Counted from the first letter of the stretch, positions 33,169 through 42,420 are shown. The stretch: DNA of 64,000 nucleotides from DATILI01 sp035476635 (GCA_035476635.1 DATILI010000180.1:4345-68344), one strand, 5' to 3'. A program made the numbers and translations. The notes: generated by a model from the sequence alone, not told the origin.

Positions 33169-34140
33169 TCAGTCCACCTTGGCGCCGCTGGCCTTGACGA
33201 TCTTTTCGTACTTGGCCAGCTCGCTCTTCATGAAGCTGCCGAACTCCTCCGGCGTGGTCGGCACCGGTTCGGCCATCAGGCCGGCGAAGCGGGTCCTGGT
33301 CTCCGGCGATTGAAGTGCGGCCACAAACGCCTGGTTGAGCCTGGCCACCACGTCTTTCGGCGTGGCGGCCGGTGCCACCAGGCCCCACCAGGTGTCGATG
33401 GAGAAGCCCTTGAGGGTGTCGGCCACCGGCGGAATTTCCGGCAACGCGCTGGAGCGGCCCAAGGTCGTGACGGCGATTGCCTTGAGTTTGCCCGAGCGGA
33501 TGTTGGGTGCGGCAGTGGCGAGGTTGTCGAAGTTGAAATCGACCTGGCCCGAGAGCAGCGCCAGCTGCGCCGGGTTGCCGCCGTTGTAGGGGATGTGCAC
33601 CGCGAAGATGCCGGCATCGCGCTTGAACATCTCGCCGGCCAGATGGCCCGCGCTGCCATTGCCGCCGCTGCCGTAGTTGAGCCTGGCCGGGTTGGCCCTG
33701 GCATAGGCGATGAGCTCCTTGAGCGTGCCGATCTTCAGGCGCGCGGCGGTATCGGCATTCATCACCAGCACGTTGGGCACGCGCAGCATCTGCGTGATCG
33801 GCGCGAAATCCTTGGCCGCGTCATAGGGCATCTTGCTGAATAGCCAGGGGTTGATGGCGTGCGTGGCAACCGCCGAGATGCCGATGGTCAGGCCGTCTGG
33901 TGCCGCCTTGGCCACCGCATCGGCGCCGATGTTGCCGCCGCCGCCGGGCCGGTTCTCGATGATCACCGTGCCCAGGGTGTCCTTGACCCGCTCGGCCATG
34001 AGCCGCGCCGTCACATCGATCGGGCCGCCAGGGGCATAGGGCACGATCAACCGGATCGGCCGTGCCTGGGACCAGCTCAGGGAGGAAGAAAAGCCAAGCG
34101 GCGCGGCCGCGGCACAAAGGAGGAGGTGTCTGCGTTTCAT
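33169..34140 (-). CDS. Tripartite tricarboxylate transporter substrate-binding protein (Bug family)
   Basis: A periplasmic solute-binding protein of the TctC/Bug family, 323 residues. The signal peptide is MKRRHLLLCAAAAPLGFSSS. RPIRLIVPYAPGGPIDVTAR, VIIENRPGGGGNIGADAVAK and the carboxylate-binding VPYAPGG loop are hallmarks. Bug proteins bind carboxylates, amino acids and related small acids. There are no TctA/TctB membrane genes nearby, the normal situation for the large Bug families of Burkholderiales. The ATG at 34140 is chosen. It is convergent with the M20 gene. Confidence 0.92.
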   Translation of the reverse strand: MKRRHLLLCAAAAPLGFSSSLSWSQARPIRLIVPYAPGGPIDVTARLMAERVKDTLGTVIIENRPGGGGNIGADAVAKAAPDGLTIGISAVATHAINPWLFSKMPYDAAKDFAPITQMLRVPNVLVMNADTAARLKIGTLKELIAYARANPARLNYGSGGNGSAGHLAGEMFKRDAGIFAVHIPYNGGNPAQLALLSGQVDFNFDNLATAAPNIRSGKLKAIAVTTLGRSSALPEIPPVADTLKGFSIDTWWGLVAPAATPKDVVARLNQAFVAALQSPETRTRFAGLMAEPVPTTPEEFGSFMKSELAKYEKIVKASGAKVD

Positions 34141-34292
34141 GCCGCCATTGTGCAAAAGATCGCGTGGCGTGGCGCGGTGCACAATGGATTTTTTGCGCGA
34201 TGCGTCGGCTGGCTCCGGGGCTGCGGCGTTGCAGGCCAGGGAGCAGGTCCTCCTTCGCTTTCTCACCATCAGGATCACCACCAGGAGTTTTA

Positions 34293-34634
34293 ATGAAACC
34301 GTACACCCTGATCGCCACCCTCGTTCTCGGCCTCGCCGGCCATGCCTTTGCACAGGCCCCCAGCGACCCGACCGCTACACCGCGCGTCGACAAGCGCCAG
34401 GCCCGACAGCAACAGCGCATTGACCAGGGCGTGGCCTCCGGCCAGTTGACGCCGAAGGAAGCCGCACGGCTGGAAAGCCGCCAGGCCAAGATCCAGCAAG
34501 ACGAAGCGGCCGCCAAGGCCGATGGCAAGGTGACGGGCGCCGAGCGTCGTCAACTGAAGCGCGAGCAAAACCAGGCCAACCGCGCCACCTACCGGCAAAA
34601 GCACGACCGCCAGAAGACGGCTCCGGCTTCCTGA
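34293..34634 (+). CDS. Small secreted basic protein, helical
   Basis: A 113-residue protein with a signal peptide (MKPYTLIATLVLGLAGHAFA) and a highly charged, Gln/Lys/Arg-rich mature part predicted to be helical. Two short related segments are visible, GVASGQLTPKEAARLESRQA and ADGKVTGAERRQLKREQNQA, which look like degenerate EF-hand-like or helix-turn units. Similar uncharacterised proteins are common in Proteobacteria. CAGGAG precedes the ATG at good spacing. The function is not known. It converges with the downstream oxidoreductase gene. Confidence 0.8.
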   Translation: MKPYTLIATLVLGLAGHAFAQAPSDPTATPRVDKRQARQQQRIDQGVASGQLTPKEAARLESRQAKIQQDEAAAKADGKVTGAERRQLKREQNQANRATYRQKHDRQKTAPAS

Positions 34635-34639
34635 GAGCC

Positions 34640-35704
34640 TTACGCCTCTTTGCCGTGCTTGTCCTGCTCGGAGGTGAATGCGTCGGCGTGGAATTCGTCC
34701 GGCGGCAAGCCGCCCACCGCGCTGTACTCGGCGCGCGCTGAATCCACGACGATGGGTGCGCCGCAGGCGTAGACCTGGTGGCCCGAGAGGTCCGGAAAAT
34801 CTTCCAGGACGCACCGGTGGACGAAGCCGGTGCGGCCGGTCCAGTTGTCTTCGGGAATCGCATTGGAGATCACCGGCACGTATTTCAGGTTCGGCATCTC
34901 GGTCAGCTTGGTCTGCACCCAGTCATCCAGGTAGAGATCGCCGGGGCGCCGGCCGCCCCAGTACAGCGTGGCCGGCTGCGTCAAGCCCAGGCTCTGCATG
35001 TGCTCGATGACGGCCTTGATCGGCGCGAAGCCGGTGCCCGAGGCCAGGAGGATGATCGGCTTGGTCGATTCTTCGCGCAGGAAGAAACTGCCGTAGGGGC
35101 CTTCGACGCGCAGGATTTCCTTTTCCTTCATGGCGCTGAAGACATGGTCGGTGAACTTGCCGCCGGGCATGTGGCGCACATGCAGCTCGATCACGGGGCC
35201 GATCGGCGGCATACTGTCGGCGCGCACGGCCAGGTGCGGCGCGGTGGCCATCGAGTAGCTGCGCCGCGCGCCATCGCGCAGGATGAATTCGATGTACTGG
35301 CCGGCGTGGTAGCGCATGGTGTCATTGGCTGGTAGCTGCAGCTTGATCACCATCACGTCCTGCGAGCGCTTTTCCAGCGAGATCACGCGCGAGGGCATTT
35401 TCTTGATCGGGAAGGCGCTTTCGTCCGTGACCTGGCGCGATTCCAGGATGACATCGGTCTGCGGCACGGCGCAGCACGTCAGGATGAAGCCCTGGGCGAA
35501 CTCCTCCGCACTCAGGGCCTTGGCCTGGTGCACGCCGTGGACGACAGTGCCTTCCAGCTTCTTGCATTTGCAGGAGCCACAAGCGCCGTCCTTGCACCCA
35601 TAGGGCAGGCCGATGCCCTGCCGGATGCCGGCAGCGAGGATGGCTTCCTCGGGATTGACGGCGAAGGTCCGGCCGCTGGGCTGCACAGTGATATTGAACG
35701 TCAT
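34640..35704 (-). CDS. Ferredoxin-type NAD(P)H:flavin oxidoreductase (AscD/CDP-6-deoxy-glucoseen reductase-like)
   Basis: A 354-residue electron-transfer flavoprotein. An N-terminal plant-type [2Fe-2S] domain has YGCKDGACGSCKCKKLEG plus a fourth Cys in FILTCCAVPQTD. An FAD-binding domain follows (GQYIEFILRDGARRSYSMAT), then an NAD(P)H-binding domain (LLASGTGFAPIKAVIEHMQS, YACGAPIVVDSARAE). Annotated homologues are called CDP-6-deoxy-delta-3,4-glucoseen reductase, but that activity is rarely tested. It may serve an oxygenase or other partner. No oxygenase is adjacent. Confidence 0.9.
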   Translation of the reverse strand: MTFNITVQPSGRTFAVNPEEAILAAGIRQGIGLPYGCKDGACGSCKCKKLEGTVVHGVHQAKALSAEEFAQGFILTCCAVPQTDVILESRQVTDESAFPIKKMPSRVISLEKRSQDVMVIKLQLPANDTMRYHAGQYIEFILRDGARRSYSMATAPHLAVRADSMPPIGPVIELHVRHMPGGKFTDHVFSAMKEKEILRVEGPYGSFFLREESTKPIILLASGTGFAPIKAVIEHMQSLGLTQPATLYWGGRRPGDLYLDDWVQTKLTEMPNLKYVPVISNAIPEDNWTGRTGFVHRCVLEDFPDLSGHQVYACGAPIVVDSARAEYSAVGGLPPDEFHADAFTSEQDKHGKEA

Positions 35705-35749
35705 CTTTTCGGTATCCTCTGGGGCTCGCTTTTTCCTGAACCCCCGATT

Positions 35750-36697
35750 TTGCCCTCAAACCAGAATCCTCTCGGCGCGCTGCCCGCGCGCTTTCGGCGC
35801 GAGCGCGTCCTGATCGTCGGTTGCGGCGACATCGGGCTGCGCGTGGCGCGTCTCCTGCCCGGGCGCCTGAAGCTGCTCGCATTGACCTCCACGCCGGCGC
35901 GCGCACCCGTATTGCGTGCCTGCGGCATCACGCCGCTGCAGGGCGACCTGGACCGGCCCGCCACCTTGCGCCGCCTCTCCGCGCTCGCCACCCGCGTGGT
36001 GCACCTGGCACCGCCGCCGACCGACGAACCCAGCCAGTGGTGGCGCGACCTGCGCACCCAGGCCTTGCTGAACGCATTGCGCCTGCGCTTGCCGCCAGCG
36101 GCGCTGGTGTATGGCTCGACCAGCGGCGTCTACGGCGACTGCCAAGGCGAGCTCGTGACGGAGGCCAGAACGCCGCGCGGCCAGACGCCGCGCGCCCAGC
36201 GCCGCATGGACGCGGAACGGCAGGTGCGCCATTTCGGCCGCAGCGCGCGCGTGCGCTCCAGCATCCTGCGCATTCCCGGCATCTATGCGAATGACCGTGA
36301 AGGCGGCACACCACGCGCGCGCCTGCTGAAACGGACGCCGGTGCTGGAGGCGGCCGACGACGTCTACACCAACCACATCCATGCCGATGACCTGGCGCGC
36401 GCCTGCGTCGCCGCCCTGTGGCGCGCGCGGCCCCAGCGCGTCTACAACGTGAACGACGACACGCAGCTGAAGATGGGCGACTACTTCGACCTGGCGGCCG
36501 ATCTGTATGGACTGGCGCGCCCGCCGCGTGTGCCGCGCAGCACCGCGCGCGATGAACTTCCGCTGGTGCTCCTGAGCTTCATGAGCGAGTCGCGGCGCAT
36601 GGACAACCGGCGCATGAAGCAGGAGTTGCGGCTGCGGCTGCGCTACCCGCTGGTGAACGCCGGCTTGCTCAAATCCCCGTCGGTTTCATCAAGGTAG
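35750..36697 (+). CDS. NAD-dependent epimerase/dehydratase-family protein
   Basis: A 315-residue Rossmann-fold protein of the extended SDR class. The nucleotide-binding VLIVGCGDIGLRVARLL is at residues 20-36, YGSTSGVYGDCQGELVTEA carries the active-site-region Ser/Tyr, and NHIHADDLARACVAALW is typical of family members related to YeeZ. The start is uncertain: TTG at 35750 gives a short lead before the Rossmann strand, and no good ATG is available. It is divergent from the oxidoreductase and overlaps the end of the HtrA-like gene by 29 nt. Confidence 0.82.
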   Translation: MPSNQNPLGALPARFRRERVLIVGCGDIGLRVARLLPGRLKLLALTSTPARAPVLRACGITPLQGDLDRPATLRRLSALATRVVHLAPPPTDEPSQWWRDLRTQALLNALRLRLPPAALVYGSTSGVYGDCQGELVTEARTPRGQTPRAQRRMDAERQVRHFGRSARVRSSILRIPGIYANDREGGTPRARLLKRTPVLEAADDVYTNHIHADDLARACVAALWRARPQRVYNVNDDTQLKMGDYFDLAADLYGLARPPRVPRSTARDELPLVLLSFMSESRRMDNRRMKQELRLRLRYPLVNAGLLKSPSVSSR

Positions 36698-37694
36698 TCA
36701 TCCGGTCAACGCCCTTGAGCGTGATGTTCCTGATGTCCGCCCCCTGTAACACGGTGAGCTTGATCTCGTCGTCCGGGTTGGTGTGCTCCCACAGCTTCTT
36801 GTAGAAGCTCTCGAGCGTTGCCACCTTGGCGCCATCGACGGCGAGCACGACGTCGCCCGGCTGCAGGCCGGCCAGCTGCGCAGGGCTCTCGCGGTTCACA
36901 CGCACGATCTGCACCCGGCCGCCTTGCTCGCTGGAGCTCAAGCCCAGCCATGGCCGCCGGCTTTTCTTGCTGGTCCCGGTTTGCTTCATCTCGGCCAGGA
37001 TGGGTTGGAGCAAGTCGACCGGCACGAACATGTTGCCCGGCAGTCGGCGGTTGTCGCCCAGGGCATCCATGACGAACAGGCTGCCGATGCCAACCAGCTC
37101 GCCCTTCTGGTTGAACAAGGGTGCGCCGCTGTGGTTGCCGATGGGCGGGCTGGTGAACAGCGCCGCTTCGATGTGGTATTCCCAGTAGCCCGAAAACGCC
37201 CGCTTGCTGACCAGTTGCGTCATGGTCACATCGCCGTCTTCGCCGCCGGTGGCGACCATCACGGGTTCGCCCGTCTCCAGGCTCTTGTGGCTACCCATTG
37301 CCACCGGCTTGACGCCGCGCAGCGGCACCAGCGGCTTGACGATGCCGAAGCCGGTGGCCTGGTCGTAGGCGACCGCCTTGGCCGGCAGTGTCCGGTTGTC
37401 CTGGGTAACGACCTGAATGGTTTCGGCCTCGAGCATCAAGTAGCCGATGGTCAGGACCAGGCTGTCGGGGCCGATCACCACGCCTGATCCGCGGCGATGC
37501 TGGCCCAGGGTCTCGGCCGATCGCGCGCCATCGGCCGCGGTGACCTGTATGCCCACGACGGCGGCGTTGGCCCTTGAGAGCGCGTCGATCATGGTCTGCG
37601 CAGCGGCGGGTGGGGGTGGAGCCCCTTGCGCCAGATGGCAGGCCAGCAGCGCGGCCGTCGCAAAAAGAGCCTGGAACCTGGGCAGGGCACGCAT
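36669..37694 (-). CDS. HtrA/DegP-like protein with PDZ domain, catalytically degenerate
   Basis: A 341-residue exported protein with signal peptide MRALPRFQALFATAALLACH, a trypsin-like domain (about residues 40-235) and a PDZ domain (about 250-335, GLQPGDVVLAVDGAKVATLE). The conserved HtrA motif with catalytic His is replaced by LVLTIGYLML (Tyr at about residue 85), and the DxxxD position of the catalytic Asp reads DQATGFGIVK (Gly at about 115). The Ser motif is IGNHSGAPLFN, with Ser at about 189. Two of three triad residues therefore appear missing, so it is probably a pseudoprotease or chaperone. Confidence 0.85.
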   Translation of the reverse strand: MRALPRFQALFATAALLACHLAQGAPPPPAAAQTMIDALSRANAAVVGIQVTAADGARSAETLGQHRRGSGVVIGPDSLVLTIGYLMLEAETIQVVTQDNRTLPAKAVAYDQATGFGIVKPLVPLRGVKPVAMGSHKSLETGEPVMVATGGEDGDVTMTQLVSKRAFSGYWEYHIEAALFTSPPIGNHSGAPLFNQKGELVGIGSLFVMDALGDNRRLPGNMFVPVDLLQPILAEMKQTGTSKKSRRPWLGLSSSEQGGRVQIVRVNRESPAQLAGLQPGDVVLAVDGAKVATLESFYKKLWEHTNPDDEIKLTVLQGADIRNITLKGVDRMTTLMKPTGI

Positions 37695-37814
37695 GATGGA
37701 CTCCTTGACCCGTGGGGAATGCCACAGTCAAAGAATGCGCTTGAATCAATGGCGGCGCAAGCAAAGGGGCATGGTCTTGCGGACTTTTTTCACGTTCCCC
37801 GCCCTTGCGCGGGC

Positions 37815-38633
37815 CTACCAGCTCAAGGGGTTCAAGCGGTAGAACTGGCTGAGCTGGCGGTACAGGTCCGGATGCTCCTCGGCCATGTGCCCCGGGCGCT
37901 CGAAAAACACTTCCGAAGCCACCGCGAAGAACTCCGCGGCGTTGGTTGCACCATAGTGGTTCAGCAGCGAGGGGTGCAGCTGGTTTGCCTGTGCCTGCAG
38001 CGTTTCGAATTCCGTCGCCAGGGTGCGCGCCCACTCGCGGTAACTTTGCCCGGGTGCCAGGATCGGTGCGCCATTGGCCTGGCCATTTTCCTGGTCGAGC
38101 TGGTGCGCGAATTCATGGATCACCACGTTCTGTCCATCATCCGCAATGCCGGCGCCTTCCAGCGTGTCTTCCCAGGAGAGGATCACCTGGCCCTGCGACC
38201 AGGACTCGCCGGAGAGAACCTGGCGCTGCTCCTGCAGCACGCCAATGCCATCGGTATGCACCTTGTTGACGACGAAGGCGCCCGGGTAGACCAGAATCTG
38301 CCGCAGCCTGGGGTAGTAGTCCGATTGGCGATTCAGGATCAGCAGGCAGGCCTGTGCCGCGATGGTGACGCGCATCTCGTCGCTCACCGTGAGGCCGGCG
38401 CAGCCAATGAAAGGCTTTTCGGCGATGAAGACCTGGATGTGCTTTTTCAGCTGCAACTGCAAGTCGGCGGGCAGCCGGCGAAAGTAGGGCATGCGCTGCT
38501 GCAGGATCGCGCGCCACTGCGCGGGAAAGGGCTGCTGGCGGATCTTCTTGCGCCGGTATTCGACAAGCCATGGGCGGCCCAGGAACCAGCCCAGGAGCAG
38601 CAGGGCCAGAACGGAGAGGATGAGGGCTGGCAT
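37815..38633 (-). CDS. mtfA: MtfA-family zinc peptidase (M90)
   Basis: A 272-residue protein of the MtfA family. In E. coli MtfA is a zinc aminopeptidase-like protein that binds Mlc and affects ptsG expression. The N-terminal TM helix is MPALILSVLALLLLGWFLG. The metal motif VIHEFAHQLDQENG (HExxH) and downstream NAAEFFAVASEVFFE supply ligands. Homologues with an N-terminal membrane anchor are usual in Burkholderiales. The ATG at 38633 is chosen because the longer open frame lacks similarity. It is divergent from the PanE-like gene. Confidence 0.9.
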   Translation of the reverse strand: MPALILSVLALLLLGWFLGRPWLVEYRRKKIRQQPFPAQWRAILQQRMPYFRRLPADLQLQLKKHIQVFIAEKPFIGCAGLTVSDEMRVTIAAQACLLILNRQSDYYPRLRQILVYPGAFVVNKVHTDGIGVLQEQRQVLSGESWSQGQVILSWEDTLEGAGIADDGQNVVIHEFAHQLDQENGQANGAPILAPGQSYREWARTLATEFETLQAQANQLHPSLLNHYGATNAAEFFAVASEVFFERPGHMAEEHPDLYRQLSQFYRLNPLSW

Positions 38634-38748
38634 GCAATCACATCTGGTGCGGTTGGTGGGCAATTTCAATGTGCGCCGCAGAAAAAGTTCATCGGCATGG
38701 ATTGCGAGGATGATGTGGCCTTCCAACGCAAAGCAGGAGATCAGAAAA

Positions 38749-39666
38749 ATGCGAATCGCGATCATCGGCGCCGGCGGCCTGGGCGGCTATTTCGGCGCAA
38801 GGCTGCAAGCCGCCGGGAGCGACGTGACGTTCGTGGCCAGGGGCGCCCATCTGGCGGCCATTCGCGAACAGGGATTGCGCATCAAGAGCGCCCTGGGCGA
38901 CCTTCATCTGGCCAAGGTGATGGCGACCAGCGATCCGTCTGAAGTGGGCACTGTGGACATGGTCCTGGTTTGCGTCAAGCTCTGGGATACCGAGGCCGTG
39001 GCGCAGCAGCTCAAGTCCCTGATCGGGCCCGAGACGGGCGTCGTCTCGTTCCAGAACGGCGTCGAGAAGGACGAAATCCTGGTCAAGGCCCTGGGCGCCA
39101 AAGCAGTGCTGGGCGGCATCTGCTATATCGCGGCGACGATCGCGCAGCCCGGTGTAATCCAGCACGTCGGAACGCTGCAAAAACTCGTCTTCGGCGAACG
39201 GGACGGAACGACCAGCAGCCGCGCCACGCAATTCCTGGCCGAATGCCAGAAGGCCGGAATCGACAGCGCGCTCAGCACCGACATCCGCCGCCTGACCTGG
39301 GAAAAGTTTGCCATCCTGGTCGGCCTGTCGGGAACGACCACCGCCACCCGCCTGCCGATCGGGCCGATTCGAAGCAACGAGAAAACCCGGGCCTTTCTCT
39401 ACGACGTGATCAACGAGGTGGTGCTGGTCGGCCGCGCCGCGGGTGTGGAGCTGCCGGCAGACTATGCCGCCGACAGGCTCCGCTTCGTGGACACGCTTCC
39501 CGCCGAAATGACCTCATCCATGCACGGCGATCTGAAGCGCGGCAACCGCCTGGAGCTGCCCTGGCTGAGCGGTGCCGTGGTGCAGATGGGCAAGCAGCTC
39601 GGCGTACCCACCCCGGCCAACCGCGCCATTGCCGATTTGCTGGAGCTGCATGTGAACGGGGCCTAA
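38749..39666 (+). CDS. panE: Ketopantoate reductase family protein (PanE/ApbA)
   Basis: A 305-residue NADPH-dependent reductase. It begins MRIAIIGAGGLGGYFGARLQ (GxGxxG) and has LVCVKLWDTE and SFQNGVEKDEIL, family signatures, plus the helical C-terminal domain with KRGNRLELPWLSGAVV. In vitamin B5 synthesis such enzymes reduce 2-dehydropantoate. Many paralogues in Burkholderiales act on other 2-ketoacids, and the context gives no pantothenate genes, so the symbol is provisional. It overlaps the end of the downstream convergent cyclase gene by four nt. Confidence 0.82.
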   Translation: MRIAIIGAGGLGGYFGARLQAAGSDVTFVARGAHLAAIREQGLRIKSALGDLHLAKVMATSDPSEVGTVDMVLVCVKLWDTEAVAQQLKSLIGPETGVVSFQNGVEKDEILVKALGAKAVLGGICYIAATIAQPGVIQHVGTLQKLVFGERDGTTSSRATQFLAECQKAGIDSALSTDIRRLTWEKFAILVGLSGTTTATRLPIGPIRSNEKTRAFLYDVINEVVLVGRAAGVELPADYAADRLRFVDTLPAEMTSSMHGDLKRGNRLELPWLSGAVVQMGKQLGVPTPANRAIADLLELHVNGA

Positions 39667-41261
39667 GTCGCTATGCAGACACGCCGCTTGCCAGCCGATT
39701 TCGCTCTGTACATGGCGTGGTCCGCCTTTCGCAGCAGCGTATCCACGTCGGTTGCCGTGCTCGGAAAATGCGTGACACCGATACTGGCGGACACCTCGGC
39801 CTGAAACTCACCCAGGACATAGGGTTGCGAGATCAGTTCCACCAACCGGGTGGCGAAGACGCGTGAATGCTCCAGATCCGAATGGATCAAGGCCACGGCG
39901 AACTCGTCACCGCCAAGCCGTGAAGAAATGTCCGATCCACGGCAGGCCCCGGCGATGCGCTTGGATACCTCACGCAGGAGCTGGTCTCCGGCAGCGTGGC
40001 CGAACGTGTCGTTCACCGCCTTGAAGCCATCCAGGTCGATGAAGAGAATGCAAAGCTCTGCCTTGTTGCGTTGGCACAGCGCCAACTGCTGGGTGATCGA
40101 GTGATGAAAAAGCGTCCGATTCGGCAGGCCGGTGAGTCCGTCGTGATGGGCGTCGTACTGCGACTGCCGAAACGACGCCGACGCCTGGAGCAGCGCCTGG
40201 CGCATCGCGTTCGCCTCCTTGAAGTGCAACGGCGGAATCTCCAGTCGTGCGCCGGACGCCAACTCGATTGCCGGATGCGTCAGCGCGGTGATGGACCTTG
40301 CCACGCGCCCGCCAATGAGCCAGGCCAGCCACAGGCCTATGCCGAGTGCACCGACGGTGGCAAGGACCAGCCGGAACAAAGTCTGGTGTAGCCCAGCGGT
40401 CAGTTCAGTCTTGGGAATGCCCACCGCGGCGCCCCAGTGGGAAACCGGCGACTTGCTGAAGGCCGTCAATACCGGTACGTCATCCAGCGTGACGGATTCG
40501 AAACTGCCCTCGTTTGAAACGCGCATGCGCGCCAGCAAATCCGGCGAGACCGGCTTGCCAAGATACTTCTCGATCTCGTGCGAGCGCGCCACGATGCTGC
40601 CCGTGCTGTCCGTAATGACGACTCGCCACGTCGCGGGCAGTCCATGCGCTTGCAGCAACGCCATGAGCTGCTGGGACGTGAATGTCGCGTTGAGCGAGTA
40701 GGCAATCGAGTTCTCAAGCTTCACTGGAACGCCGATGGTGTAGATACGGCGGTTGGCGATCGGACCCATGAACAGATCGGAAACGCCGGGTTTGCCAGTT
40801 TCCAGAATCCGCCGCAGGAGCGACGGGTCCGCAACCTTCGGAAGCGGGTCGCCATACGGGAGGCGCGTCGATAGAAGAATCTGCCCGGTCCTGTCCATGA
40901 CCAGAATGCTGTCCGCACGCACATTCGCGAGCGCATCCACCGCGCGTCGGTGAAAGCCCGCCAGGTCGCCCGTGGCCAGGCGATGCGACGTACTGAGCGC
41001 CAGCAACGCAGATTGGGTTGCGGCAATTTCCCGATCGACTGCCGAGACAATGCTGTGCGCCTGGCTGAGGGTGTTTTTGGAAAGCTGACGCTGCTCGCGT
41101 TCGTAGTAGTTGACGACCAGCAGCGCAGCCACCAGGGCGATCGGCAGAACGCACGCGATGACGAGTACAGCGAGGGTCGCACGAATGCCGGGGGCGCCAT
41201 TGATCCAGACGACAAACGGACGCCGCGGCACTGTGCCTTGTATCGTATTTGACGGCTCCAT
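39663..41261 (-). CDS. Diguanylate cyclase with periplasmic Cache sensor
   Basis: A 532-residue membrane diguanylate cyclase that makes cyclic di-GMP from two GTP. TM1 is at about residues 30-52, a dCache-type periplasmic sensor at about 60-290, TM2 at about 300-322, a HAMP-like linker, then GGDEF at about 365-530. The active site is SSRLGGDEFAVALI and the product-inhibition I-site RGSD lies just ahead. The ATG at 41261 is preferred to GTG 41285. It probably senses a small extracellular ligand. Neither neighbour looks functionally linked. Confidence 0.92.
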   Translation of the reverse strand: MEPSNTIQGTVPRRPFVVWINGAPGIRATLAVLVIACVLPIALVAALLVVNYYEREQRQLSKNTLSQAHSIVSAVDREIAATQSALLALSTSHRLATGDLAGFHRRAVDALANVRADSILVMDRTGQILLSTRLPYGDPLPKVADPSLLRRILETGKPGVSDLFMGPIANRRIYTIGVPVKLENSIAYSLNATFTSQQLMALLQAHGLPATWRVVITDSTGSIVARSHEIEKYLGKPVSPDLLARMRVSNEGSFESVTLDDVPVLTAFSKSPVSHWGAAVGIPKTELTAGLHQTLFRLVLATVGALGIGLWLAWLIGGRVARSITALTHPAIELASGARLEIPPLHFKEANAMRQALLQASASFRQSQYDAHHDGLTGLPNRTLFHHSITQQLALCQRNKAELCILFIDLDGFKAVNDTFGHAAGDQLLREVSKRIAGACRGSDISSRLGGDEFAVALIHSDLEHSRVFATRLVELISQPYVLGEFQAEVSASIGVTHFPSTATDVDTLLRKADHAMYRAKSAGKRRVCIAT

Positions 41262-41439
41262 GCGTGGTTCTGTATTGTTGTGCACGTATCGGCAATCAGC
41301 ATCAAGCGCCTGCGCCTACTCCCTTGATTCGACCCGGGAAGAGGCGAATGCTGGTCGTATCGTACTCCCGCTGTTGGGACGCGGTATTTCTCTTGGCAGC
41401 GAGCGGGGCCGCACGGCTGGTTCATGCCCGGAGCAAGCG

Positions 41440-42327
41440 TCACTCTTCGAGGAACAAGTCCGCCACTGTGCAGCGGAGCCACTGGTTGGCCGGGTCCTGC
41501 TGGTAGCGCTCATGCCAGTGTTGCTTGATGGAGAACGATGGGAACTTGAAGGGCGGAGGCAATGCTTTCACCTTTGCGATTCGCACCAGCATTTGAGCGA
41601 CCCGCTCGGGTACGGTCGCTATAAGATCGGTATTCGCCAACAGGTTGCCCACGCCCGGCAAGGTAGGAAGGGATAAGGCCACCCTTCTCGCCACGCGCTG
41701 TCGCGCGAGGGCCTGCTCGACCAATTCATGGCCAGTACCCGGTGCTGTGATGACCACGTGCTTTTCACGCTTGAACAGACTCTCGGTCAGGCGTTGCCCG
41801 ATTCGCGGGTGATCGCGCCGGACAACGCAGGCGAACGTCTGGTCGAACAGTTTTTGCTGGTAGAAGCCCGCCTCCAGTTCCGGCATGAATCCGACTGCCA
41901 GGTCGGCATCTCCCGACTCCAGCAGTTTCGGCGTTTCCGAAGTGATGCGAAGTACGTCGACCCGAACGTCGGGTGCCAGCTTGCCTACCTTGTTGATGAG
42001 CGACGGCAGGAATTCCAGATGGCTGATGTCCGTCATTGCAATGTGGAAGTTCCTAGAAGAAGAAGCTGGATCGAACACCACCTGCTGCTGCGTCGCGACC
42101 CGAAGAAGTTCAAGGGCCTGGCGCAGCGGCTGCACCAGAGCTACCGCATGCGGCGTGGGCATCATGCCGCTGCCCGTCCGCACGAACAGAGGGTCGTTGA
42201 ACTGCCGGCGCAGCCGCGCAAGCGCCAGGCTGACCGAGGTTTGCGCAAGCTCGAGATTCTCTCCAGCGCGCGAAACGCTGCGCGTCTTGTAGATCTCATC
42301 AAAGACAGCCAGAAGCTTCATGTCCAT
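41440..42327 (-). CDS. LysR-family regulator of the gentisate operon (NagR/NahR-like)
   Basis: A 295-residue LysR-type regulator. The HTH is at about residues 3-62 (KLLAVFDEIYKTRSVSRAGE, AQTSVSLALARLRRQF), with the LSLPT/GVGNLLANTDLIATVP region of NahR/LinR-like members. Such proteins respond to salicylate-type aromatic acids. It is divergent from the Bug-initiated gentisate operon at 42421 and most likely its activator. The ATG at 42327 is preferred to the upstream TTG. The 178-nt gap between its stop codon and the start of the cyclase gene on the same strand shows nothing I can name. Confidence 0.9.
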   Translation of the reverse strand: MDMKLLAVFDEIYKTRSVSRAGENLELAQTSVSLALARLRRQFNDPLFVRTGSGMMPTPHAVALVQPLRQALELLRVATQQQVVFDPASSSRNFHIAMTDISHLEFLPSLINKVGKLAPDVRVDVLRITSETPKLLESGDADLAVGFMPELEAGFYQQKLFDQTFACVVRRDHPRIGQRLTESLFKREKHVVITAPGTGHELVEQALARQRVARRVALSLPTLPGVGNLLANTDLIATVPERVAQMLVRIAKVKALPPPFKFPSFSIKQHWHERYQQDPANQWLRCTVADLFLEE

Positions 42328-42420
42328 TATTACGTTTCCCGTTAGCAAATATTAGTAGTAGTGCATCGACGTAATGATGCTCCGTTGCTAGATTTGGGGC
42401 AACTCATCTCTGGAGACACC
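42328..42420. promoter_or_regulatory. Divergent control region LysR / gentisate operon
   Basis: The inverted repeat GCATC (42363-42367) and GATGC (42376-42380) gives ATC-N8-GAT, similar to the ATC-N9-GAT core of NodD/NahR-type boxes. An outer pair, TAGCAA (42343-42348) and TTGCTA (42385-42390), surrounds it. The first is AT-rich and probably overlaps the LysR promoter. GGAGA at 42412 is the ribosome site of the Bug gene. Confidence 0.5.

Noticed and set aside
34640..35704. Specific call as CDP-6-deoxy-glucoseen reductase in O-antigen sugar synthesis
   Set aside because: No deoxysugar genes are nearby. The domain layout is that of a general ferredoxin-flavin oxidoreductase, so only the family is stated.
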